DNA from: Bacteroidales bacterium
Lineage (GTDB): Bacteria; Bacteroidota; Bacteroidia; Bacteroidales; GWF2-38-335
Assembly (NCBI GenBank): GCA_016936815.1
Contig: JAFGXD010000049.1
Span: 1 to 50,580, forward strand
Length of the DNA: 50,580 nt
Direction of reading: 5' to 3'
Below the pieces are notes generated by a model. The model did no database searches, was not told where the DNA came from, and saw only the letters and a program-made list of their open reading frames with translations. Every line of letters starts with the position of its first letter. The first letter of the stretch is position 1. Both the position numbers and the translations under genes were made by a program. This document shows, piece by piece, positions 7,371 through 14,172 of the stretch.

Positions 7371-9518
7371 CTATTCGGCCTGACCAAAAAACCTTGATAC
7401 TTCGCATTCAAAAGCTTTATCTACTGCTTTTCCATCTCGGGTTTTAGCTAAACCTCCACCTGCTGTTTCTTTAAAATCTCTGTGAAGTTTGTCGCCCACT
7501 TCTTTCATTGTTAAAATAACTTCATCGGGCGAAACAAATGATTTTACACCCGAAAGAGCCATAAGAGCAGAACTAACAGCTACAGAAGCAAAAATCCCAT
7601 TTCTTTTTACACATGGAACTTCAACAAGTCCTGCAACCGGATCGCAAATTAGTCCCAAAGAGTTTTTTATCGCAAGAATAAATGCTTGAATAGTTTGTTG
7701 TGTATCACCGTTTTCGAGGTAAGCTAAGGATGCGGCGGCCATAGCTGCACCAACTCCTACTTCGGCCTGACAGCCATAATCGGCACCTGCGGTTGTTACA
7801 TCATTAAAAAGTATCATTCCAAAGAAACCTGCAACAAGAATAGATTCGTAAAGTTTTTGCTGTGGCGGATTTGCAATTTCATTATATGCCTGAATAACAC
7901 CGGGAAGTAATCCGCAAGAGCCGGCGGTGGGACAAGCAACAATAACACCCGATTTGGCATTAACCTCATTAACAGCAGTTGCATAAGCCACAGCCCTACC
8001 GAAAAGATTATCGAATAATGGATTCTTATCTACAAAACGATATATTTTTCCGGCATTTTTTCCGGTAAGTTTTAGAAGTGATAATTCTTTACTGTTTACA
8101 CCGTCCACCACTGCTTTTTGCATAATTTTCCAGTAATTGGCGGTGGTTTCAAAAATATCTTCTTTTGAACTTCCTTGCAGGTTTTGTTCAATTTCCAAAA
8201 TAAGTTCAATAAGTTCCTTACCTGTTTCTTTTAAGTATTCCCATAACTCCTCGAAAGAATTTACGGGCATCATATAGTTGTGTTTTCCTTTGCCTTTTGA
8301 CAAATAAATGGGATTAACAATGTTTTTAATTTCAATCTTTTTTGCTTCAGATTCGGTTAATAATAATCCATTAGCTATATAAAAAGTTTCTTTTCCCGTT
8401 AGCGGAGTAGATAATCTACCGTTGAAATACCTAAGTTCAACATTTCCACCCCCAATGGAAAATCCGGTAATAACTATTTTTCCATTTTTTGTAAAAGCTT
8501 GAATTTCAGCAATATTGTTGTTGTTTTCGTTCTTATAGAACTCATCTTCCTCTGAAGTTCCCCTTATATATCCTGAGAATTTGGCTTTTTGCTTTCCCAA
8601 ATCTATCCCATTTTTGTTAAGAAAATCAGGATCGCCATGATTTAACATTTCCTGATGGTCGGTTGCAAATCCCCACAAACCACCTCCAATTGCAGCCGGA
8701 GTGCGGTGTCCGGGACCTGTATCTCTAAAAGAACCAAGAAGTTTAATGGAAATAGAATCAATTTTGCAATTCTGATTTTCTGACCAAGCGATTAGAATGT
8801 TGCGTGCAATATTTCCAATTTTGTTTGCTCCTGCTGTATGAGAACTCGAAGGACCAACCATTGCAGGGCCCACAATATCGAAAACGCTCATAGGTTTTAT
8901 GTATCGGTGCAAATATCTTTCGAAATCGCTTTGCAAAGAATCGGCCTCGCTTTTGCTGATATTTTTTTCGAAAACCGCTTTAAGATAATAAAGTGATTTT
9001 ATTTGTTTGTTTCGGCTTTTTAAATACCACAATTCGGTATAAACAGGGAAAATCTGATGTTTTTGAAAAGTTTCAACCACATTATTTATTACAGTAGTTT
9101 TAGCTGAATTAATGCTGTGAAGTTCAATAATATTGTTATTTGCCGAATATTTAAAATTTTTGTTGCATACCTTCATTTCCTCAACCATAGAATCAATATC
9201 GGGTAAGTCGGTTTTTGCATTAAGAGAAGAAGTTACGTCGTTGTAAAAGACCGTTAAAAAGTAGTTTTTTTCCTTATCGGCAATTATTTTGTACAAAGTA
9301 TATGGCTGAAAATGAAAAGGCTTTAGATTTAACAAAGTAGTTTTTAGTTTATTGTAGCTGAAATTGTGTGCAATACATTCTTCTAATTCTTCTTTATGAT
9401 GAAAAGTTTTGTTAGTCTCCCCCGACAATATTCTTTTCGACAAATCTTCGAAGCAGTAGGAAATTTGCTCTTCGCAAAAATATTTTGCCACAATAGGGTT
9501 AAAAAATGAATTAGTCAT
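7371..9518 (-). CDS. sdaA: L-serine dehydratase (iron-sulfur type) with long N-terminal extension
   Basis: This 715-residue protein deaminates L-serine to pyruvate with a [4Fe-4S] cluster. Residues from about 210 onward form a complete single-chain enzyme. The beta domain opens with MSVFDIVGPAMVGPSSSHTAG and the alpha domain carries the cluster-type cysteines in VIVACPTAGSCGLLPG, GLICDP and VEVPCVKRNG. E. coli SdaA is 454 residues and starts at the equivalent of residue 210 here. The first 209 residues match no domain I recognise; they read as a mixed alpha/beta region with several Cys and Phe/Tyr residues. A start at M210 (ATG at 8889-8891) would give a normal enzyme, but the extension is in frame and unbroken. 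The gene follows mobA by 5 bases. Confidence 0.92.
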   Translation of the reverse strand: MTNSFFNPIVAKYFCEEQISYCFEDLSKRILSGETNKTFHHKEELEECIAHNFSYNKLKTTLLNLKPFHFQPYTLYKIIADKEKNYFLTVFYNDVTSSLNAKTDLPDIDSMVEEMKVCNKNFKYSANNNIIELHSINSAKTTVINNVVETFQKHQIFPVYTELWYLKSRNKQIKSLYYLKAVFEKNISKSEADSLQSDFERYLHRYIKPMSVFDIVGPAMVGPSSSHTAGANKIGNIARNILIAWSENQNCKIDSISIKLLGSFRDTGPGHRTPAAIGGGLWGFATDHQEMLNHGDPDFLNKNGIDLGKQKAKFSGYIRGTSEEDEFYKNENNNNIAEIQAFTKNGKIVITGFSIGGGNVELRYFNGRLSTPLTGKETFYIANGLLLTESEAKKIEIKNIVNPIYLSKGKGKHNYMMPVNSFEELWEYLKETGKELIELILEIEQNLQGSSKEDIFETTANYWKIMQKAVVDGVNSKELSLLKLTGKNAGKIYRFVDKNPLFDNLFGRAVAYATAVNEVNAKSGVIVACPTAGSCGLLPGVIQAYNEIANPPQQKLYESILVAGFFGMILFNDVTTAGADYGCQAEVGVGAAMAAASLAYLENGDTQQTIQAFILAIKNSLGLICDPVAGLVEVPCVKRNGIFASVAVSSALMALSGVKSFVSPDEVILTMKEVGDKLHRDFKETAGGGLAKTRDGKAVDKAFECEVSRFFGQAE

Positions 9519-9523
9519 ACACT

Positions 9524-10474
9524 TTATTTTTTGATTATATTTTCCTGAATAAATTCCAAATAATCGTTATTGGTATTTAGATTTTTATACCATAAATTAT
9601 CGTCAAAGTCAATGAATTTTGTATTTGCAAATTGCAGTATTTCAACTATTTTTCTTTTGTTTTCATTAATAACTTTTTCGGCAAACTCAATATTGTTTTT
9701 AGAATAAACAGCAAAAAGAGGTTCTGTTTTGTTGTTATTGTCTTTTGGCATAACAATATCGAAACCGGAAGCAAAACTAAACATGTAATGAATTAAATTA
9801 GTGTTAATTACAGGAATATCGCAGGCAGTAATAAAGTTTAATGACGAATTTGAAGCTTTCAAGCATGAAAGAATTCCCATCAAAGGGCCTTGTCCTTTAG
9901 CTAAGTCCGGTATTATTCTGTAAGGCAAGAATGGGTAAAGTTCGGGTTCATTTGCTCCAATAATTATTTCATCGAAATGGTTTTCAAGTTGTTGAGCAAT
10001 AAACTGAATCATAGGTATGCCATTAATTTTAAGCAGGCTTTTGTTTATATAGCCCATTCTTGAACTTTGTCCTCCCGCCAGAATAATTGCACTTGCAGCT
10101 TCTTTAATAAACCATTTGTTTTTTATTAGCTTTATTCTATTCGGGGCAAGGCTGAATTCTCCATTTGACAACCAGATTTTTCTAATAATACTGTTATTTG
10201 TTTCTATATTAGTCTTTTGCAAATGAATTTCACTTTCATCAATAACAAAAAAATAAGAGGGAACAAAGTTTATTTTTGTAGTATTTGTTGAAAAAATGCA
10301 AATGCTATCAGAATTTAAAGAGTTTATTAAGCTTTTGTTTTGTTCATTATAATCAATTACAGAAATGTTTTTCGAATTGGCTGATTTTTCAATAATGCCA
10401 TTAATAAAACCCTTTCTAAAATTTATAATTTTGTCTGAAGAAAAGACTGCAATTGAATTTTGAAAAGAGTACAT
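9524..10474 (-). CDS. MobA-like molybdenum cofactor guanylyltransferase with N-terminal extension
   Basis: This 316-residue protein ends in an NTP-transferase domain of about 185 residues. The MobA motif LAGGQSSRMG starts at residue 132, followed by the nucleotide-binding lysine in INKSLLKINGIPM. The segment DLAKGQGPLMGILS and the metal-binding TACDIPVI are also present. MobA attaches GMP to molybdopterin in the cytoplasm. The first 125 residues are not part of usual MobA (about 190-200 residues). They could be a degenerate partner domain, but no P-loop of MobB and no FdhD motif is visible. It lies 3 bases after crcB and 5 before sdaA. No other molybdenum cofactor gene is nearby, and another small-molecule nucleotidyltransferase role is possible. 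Confidence 0.75.
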   Translation of the reverse strand: MYSFQNSIAVFSSDKIINFRKGFINGIIEKSANSKNISVIDYNEQNKSLINSLNSDSICIFSTNTTKINFVPSYFFVIDESEIHLQKTNIETNNSIIRKIWLSNGEFSLAPNRIKLIKNKWFIKEAASAIILAGGQSSRMGYINKSLLKINGIPMIQFIAQQLENHFDEIIIGANEPELYPFLPYRIIPDLAKGQGPLMGILSCLKASNSSLNFITACDIPVINTNLIHYMFSFASGFDIVMPKDNNNKTEPLFAVYSKNNIEFAEKVINENKRKIVEILQFANTKFIDFDDNLWYKNLNTNNDYLEFIQENIIKK

Positions 10475-10477
10475 TTA

Positions 10478-10855
10478 TTAGGCAATTTTTACTAATGAAA
10501 GACCTGCCCAAACAGCCAGCAAGCCTAAAACAACACTTGCAATAATATATGTAAATGCCAAGAAAGTATATCCGGAATTAAATAGATTTAGAGTTTCGGC
10601 AGAGAATGCAGAAAAAGTAGTAAAGCCGCCGCAAAATCCTGTAATAAGCAAGAATTTAAAATCGGGGTTAGTAATATGTTGTCTATCAATTAATCCTATT
10701 AATGCCCCAATAATTAAGCATCCAACAAAATTTACAGTAAAAGTTGCAAAAGGAAATGCATGCTGAGAATATTTTTCAAAAAACACACCGGTAAGGTAGC
10801 GTAATATGCTTCCAATACCTCCTCCAAGACCAACAAGCAGAATAGATTTCATCAT
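10478..10855 (-). CDS. crcB: Fluoride ion channel CrcB/Fluc
   Basis: This 125-residue membrane protein is a Fluc-family fluoride exporter, which works as a dual-topology dimer in the inner membrane. Four hydrophobic segments are visible. Family marks are GGGIGSILRYL near the N-terminus, FPFATFTVNFVGCLIIG (with the conserved Asn) and GFCGGFTTFSAFS in the third segment. Length is typical. No fluoride riboswitch pattern was recognised in the 123-base gap upstream. It is probably the first gene of a crcB-mobA-sdaA unit, judged only by the 3-5 base spacings. Confidence 0.93.
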   Translation of the reverse strand: MMKSILLVGLGGGIGSILRYLTGVFFEKYSQHAFPFATFTVNFVGCLIIGALIGLIDRQHITNPDFKFLLITGFCGGFTTFSAFSAETLNLFNSGYTFLAFTYIIASVVLGLLAVWAGLSLVKIA

Positions 10856-10978
10856 TTTCTATTTGATTTTTTTTCACCACAATACTACTACATTAGGAAA
10901 CAATAAGCAAGAAATAAAGTGGATAATTTAAGGGATTCTGTTCTACTAAATTAAGTGTTTTGCAGAATAGCTATTAGG

Positions 10979-11755
10979 TTATAAAAAAGATTTGAAGAAT
11001 TCATTTGTTTCTTCAATAATATGTTCTTGTTTCTCGAAATGAGGAATATGACCACATTCAGGTATTTGTAAAATAGAACAATTGGCTTTACAATGTTTAG
11101 TAATAAGCTGAATTTGTCTTAAGCTTCCGTATTCATCATTTTCACCTTGAATTACAAGAACGGGGCATATAATAGCTTCAAGAAAATTGCAAATGTTCCA
11201 ATTTTTCGATTCCTTGCTTATCCATGTATTTGCCCAAGCATAAAACATTGTTTCACTGTTATTTCCATGATATTTTTCGAGTATTTTTTTAAGATTTGAA
11301 TTTTGAAATTGATAAATAGCTGCTTTAATTCCATTCCTTGAAATGTCTTCAATAATAACATGGGCAGCTTCAGAAACTATAGCAATAACTTTTGTAGGAA
11401 ATAAACCTGCATAAATTAGAGCAATGCTGGCGCCGTCGCTGTGTCCGAACAAAAATACAGGCTTTTCAATTTTAAGAAATGCCAAAATGCCGGGCAGAAA
11501 TATTTCCGCTTCAGTTTGTAAATATTCTATTGTTCTGGGTTCTGAAAAGCCTTCTGATTTCCCATAGCCGTATCTATCGTATAATATGCCGGGAAGATTA
11601 AGAATACTGCATATTTTTTTTGGAAAATCTTTCCATTGTTCAATGCTTCCAAGACCTTCATGAAGAAAAACAATAGGAGTTAGTTTTTCATTAAGCAAGT
11701 GTTGGTTAACAAAGCTGTAATGAATCTTTTTGCCGGCAATTTTACAGAAAGGCAT
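10979..11755 (-). CDS. Alpha/beta hydrolase
   Basis: This 258-residue protein has an alpha/beta-hydrolase fold. It shows the oxyanion-hole strand IVFLHEGLGSIEQW, the YDRYGYGKS turn, the nucleophile elbow GHSDGAS, the acid-bearing strand LVIQGENDEYG and a C-terminal catalytic histidine in ECGHIPHFE. The substrate cannot be told from sequence; esterase, lipase or C-C hydrolase activities are all compatible. No signal peptide is seen, so it is probably cytoplasmic. Its start codon directly abuts the stop of the FabK-like gene, which implies one transcript. Confidence 0.85.
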   Translation of the reverse strand: MPFCKIAGKKIHYSFVNQHLLNEKLTPIVFLHEGLGSIEQWKDFPKKICSILNLPGILYDRYGYGKSEGFSEPRTIEYLQTEAEIFLPGILAFLKIEKPVFLFGHSDGASIALIYAGLFPTKVIAIVSEAAHVIIEDISRNGIKAAIYQFQNSNLKKILEKYHGNNSETMFYAWANTWISKESKNWNICNFLEAIICPVLVIQGENDEYGSLRQIQLITKHCKANCSILQIPECGHIPHFEKQEHIIEETNEFFKSFL

Positions 11756-12700
11756 TTAAAAATTTATTTTACAGATTTCACCTTGTGCTATAATAAACTC
11801 TTTTATTATTTGCTCAATTATTTCTCCTGCAGGCAAAATGCTATCAATTATTCCGGAAACTTGCCCAATTTCCATTTCGCCTTCATTCTCATTTCCTTCA
11901 AACATACCTAATTTGGCACGTCCTTTACCCAGAAACAGAGCTAATTCTTCTGTATTTGCACCTCTTTTCTCCATTTCTTCAACTTCATGTAAAAATTTGT
12001 TCCAAATTAGTCGTACAGGAACCAATTGTTTTAGAGTTAGTTTGGTGCTGCCGTCGTTACATTCAACAATTTTTTGTTTGAAATTTGGGTGAGCAGATGA
12101 TTCCAGACTTGCAGCAAAACGACTGCCAATTTGCACACCATCGGCTCCAAGGCTTAGAGCAGCGAGCATTTGTTGACCTGTGGCAATGCCTCCTGCTGCA
12201 ATAAGAGGAATTGATACAACTTTACGAACTTGAGGAATAAGAGCCATAGTGGTTGTTTCTTCTTTTCCATTATGACCACCGGCTTCGAAACCTTCGGCAA
12301 CAATAGCATTTACACCGGCTTCTTCGCATTTCTTTGCAAACTTAACATTGGCAACTACATGAGCAACCATACAACCATTTTCTTGAAGAAATTTTGTGTA
12401 TTTTGATGGATTACCTGCGGATGTAAAAATAATTTTGATATTTTCTTCAAGACAAATGTTTACCATTTCATCCATTTGTGGGTAGAGTAGGGGGAGGTTA
12501 ACTCCAAAAGGTTTATCTGTGGCTTTTTTACATTTTCTCACATGTTCCCTAAAAACCTCGGGGTGCATAGAGCCTGCGCCAATTAATCCTAAACCGCCTG
12601 CGTTACTAACAGCCGAGGCTAGTTTCCATCCCGAACACCAAATCATACCTCCCTGAATTATTGGGTATTTTATTTTAAAAAGAGAAGAAATAATATTCAT
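11756..12700 (-). CDS. FabK/nitronate monooxygenase-like flavoprotein
   Basis: This 314-residue protein is an FMN-binding TIM-barrel enzyme of the 2-nitropropane dioxygenase family, which includes nitronate monooxygenases and the enoyl-ACP reductase FabK. Seen motifs are IKYPIIQGGM at the start, AVSNAGGLGLIG, PFGVNLPLL, the EGFEAGGHNGK loop with the catalytic-type histidine, IPLIAAGGIATG and GADGVQIGSRF for phosphate binding. The end, GEMEIGQVSGII, resembles the AGQIAGL segment of FabK. Fatty-acid enoyl reduction and nitronate oxidation cannot be separated by eye. It is co-directional with the abutting hydrolase gene. Confidence 0.85.
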   Translation of the reverse strand: MNIISSLFKIKYPIIQGGMIWCSGWKLASAVSNAGGLGLIGAGSMHPEVFREHVRKCKKATDKPFGVNLPLLYPQMDEMVNICLEENIKIIFTSAGNPSKYTKFLQENGCMVAHVVANVKFAKKCEEAGVNAIVAEGFEAGGHNGKEETTTMALIPQVRKVVSIPLIAAGGIATGQQMLAALSLGADGVQIGSRFAASLESSAHPNFKQKIVECNDGSTKLTLKQLVPVRLIWNKFLHEVEEMEKRGANTEELALFLGKGRAKLGMFEGNENEGEMEIGQVSGIIDSILPAGEIIEQIIKEFIIAQGEICKINF

Positions 12701-12786
12701 TTCAAAAAATATTTTAATAAATAACAGTTCAAAAGTAATTTAATATTGATTTTTAACCAAAATTTATTATTTTTTAATACTTGAAA

Positions 12787-12819
12787 TTTGGTTTTATTTA
12801 GATTAATTATATATATTTG
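12787..12819 (+). promoter_or_regulatory. Promoter of the ferritin gene
   Basis: TTTG (12787-12790) is followed after 21 bases by TATATTTG (12812-12819), a perfect fit to the Bacteroidota -33/-7 consensus. It lies about 42 bases ahead of the ferritin ATG. Transcription should begin a few bases downstream of 12819. No operator sequence was recognised. Confidence 0.65.
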
Positions 12820-12861
12820 AATCGAATTTAAGTAATTAATTACCTAATAAAAAATACAGAT

Positions 12862-13371
12862 ATGCTTAAACCAAACATTGAAAAGATTTTAAACGAACAA
12901 ATTGAGAAAGAAGGTTATTCATCAAACTTATATTTAGCTATGGGAACTTGGGCCGAGGCTAATGGTTTACCGGGAGTAGCACAATGGTTATATGCCCAAT
13001 CGGAAGAAGAGCGTATGCACATGCTAAAATTTATTGGTTATATTGCCGAAAGAGGAGGTCATGCTATTATTCCGGCATTTAAGAAGCCTCCTGTAGAATA
13101 CGCCGATATTTACAAATTATTTGATGAGGTATTGAAACACGAACAATATATAACAGAGTCGATTAATGATATTGTTGGTCTTACTCTGGATGAAAAAGAC
13201 TTTAGTACTAATAACTGGATTCAGTGGTTTGTAACTGAACAAATTGAAGAAGAAGCTTCTGTTTCAGGAATTATAGACAAGCTGAATTTGATGGGCAAAG
13301 GAAATAACAATCTCTATATGTTCGACAGAGATATTATGTCGCTTAGATCTATTGATTCTAGCGGGCAGTAA
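12862..13371 (+). CDS. ftnA: Bacterial non-haem ferritin
   Basis: This 169-residue four-helix protein assembles into a 24-subunit iron-storage shell. All ferroxidase-centre ligands known from E. coli FtnA are present at the same positions: E17, E50, H53, E94, Q127 and E130. The SNLYLAMGTWAEANGLPGVAQWL stretch of helices A-B is typical. It has its own consensus promoter and is followed 65 bases later by peroxiredoxin. Storing iron and removing peroxide together limit Fenton chemistry, so the pair is probably an oxidative-stress or iron-load response. Confidence 0.96.
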   Translation: MLKPNIEKILNEQIEKEGYSSNLYLAMGTWAEANGLPGVAQWLYAQSEEERMHMLKFIGYIAERGGHAIIPAFKKPPVEYADIYKLFDEVLKHEQYITESINDIVGLTLDEKDFSTNNWIQWFVTEQIEEEASVSGIIDKLNLMGKGNNNLYMFDRDIMSLRSIDSSGQ

Positions 13372-13436
13372 GAATAAAGGAACCGGCTTAATAGTTAGTT
13401 CTAATTTTCTATTACGAATCTTTAAATTTTTAAATT

Positions 13437-14066
13437 ATGTCACTAGTTGGAAAAAAAGCGCCAAATTTCAGCGCGAAAGCAGTAATAAATGGTCATGAAA
13501 TTGTTGATGGATTTTCTTTGGACCAATATATTGGAAAACAACATGTAATATTTTTCTTTTATCCATTGGACTTTACTTTTGTTTGTCCTACCGAGCTTAT
13601 TGCTTTTCAAAGGAAAATGGATGAGTTCGAAAAGCGAAATGTTGCTGTAATTGGTTGTTCCATAGATTCTGAATTTTCTCATTGGGCATGGTTAAATACG
13701 GAGCAAAACAAAGGAGGAATTAAGGGAGTAAAATATCCTATTGTTTCCGATTTAACTAAAACCATTTCGGAAAATTATGAAGTTCTTGCGGGCGAGTACG
13801 ATTATAACGAAAATGGCGAGGCAGTATTTAACGGAGCTCCTGTTGCTTATAGAGGTTTATTTTTAATTGACAAAGACGGTATTGTTCGTCATCAAGTTGT
13901 TAACGATTTACCACTTGGTAGATCTGTTGATGAGGCTTTGCGAGTAGTTGATGCACTGCAGCATTTCGAACAATACGGTGAGGTTTGCCCGGCAGATTGG
14001 CACAAAGGAGACGATGCAATGAAAGCTTCCTCCGATGGTGTAGCTGATTATCTTGCAAGTCATTAA
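13437..14066 (+). CDS. Typical 2-Cys peroxiredoxin
   Basis: This 209-residue thiol peroxidase reduces hydrogen peroxide and organic peroxides. The peroxidatic cysteine is C50 in FYPLDFTFVCPTE and the resolving cysteine is C184 in GEVCPADW, so it is a Prx1/AhpC-class 2-Cys enzyme. The PVAYRGLFLID strand is also conserved. No dedicated reductase (AhpF) is adjacent, so thioredoxin or an unlinked AhpF would recycle it. It lies downstream of ferritin and is closed by a strong terminator. Confidence 0.95.
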   Translation: MSLVGKKAPNFSAKAVINGHEIVDGFSLDQYIGKQHVIFFFYPLDFTFVCPTELIAFQRKMDEFEKRNVAVIGCSIDSEFSHWAWLNTEQNKGGIKGVKYPIVSDLTKTISENYEVLAGEYDYNENGEAVFNGAPVAYRGLFLIDKDGIVRHQVVNDLPLGRSVDEALRVVDALQHFEQYGEVCPADWHKGDDAMKASSDGVADYLASH

Positions 14067-14083
14067 TAACAAATTGCATTAAT

Positions 14084-14115
14084 AAAAAAGAGGCTGTTTT
14101 TGCAGCCTCTTTTTT
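14084..14115. terminator. Bidirectional intrinsic terminator between peroxiredoxin and the LamG protein gene
   Basis: A 13-bp inverted repeat (14084-14096 and 14103-14115; core GAGGCTG/CAGCCTC) with a 6-base loop has A-run and T-run flanks. It sits between two convergent genes and has the form of a terminator from both sides. Confidence 0.88.
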
Positions 14116-14172
14116 TTGAAAAGTATTTTGTAAGAATAAAAATTTCTTCAAATGACTTAATACTGTGAAATA

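Noticed and set aside
9524-10474. FdhD-MobA fusion
   Set aside because: The N-terminal 125 residues lack the FdhD motifs, so only the C-terminal transferase part is assigned.
10856-10978. Possible fluoride riboswitch upstream of crcB
   Set aside because: The conserved pseudoknot sequences of the crcB riboswitch were not found; only a loose ATTCTG/CAGAAT pairing is present.
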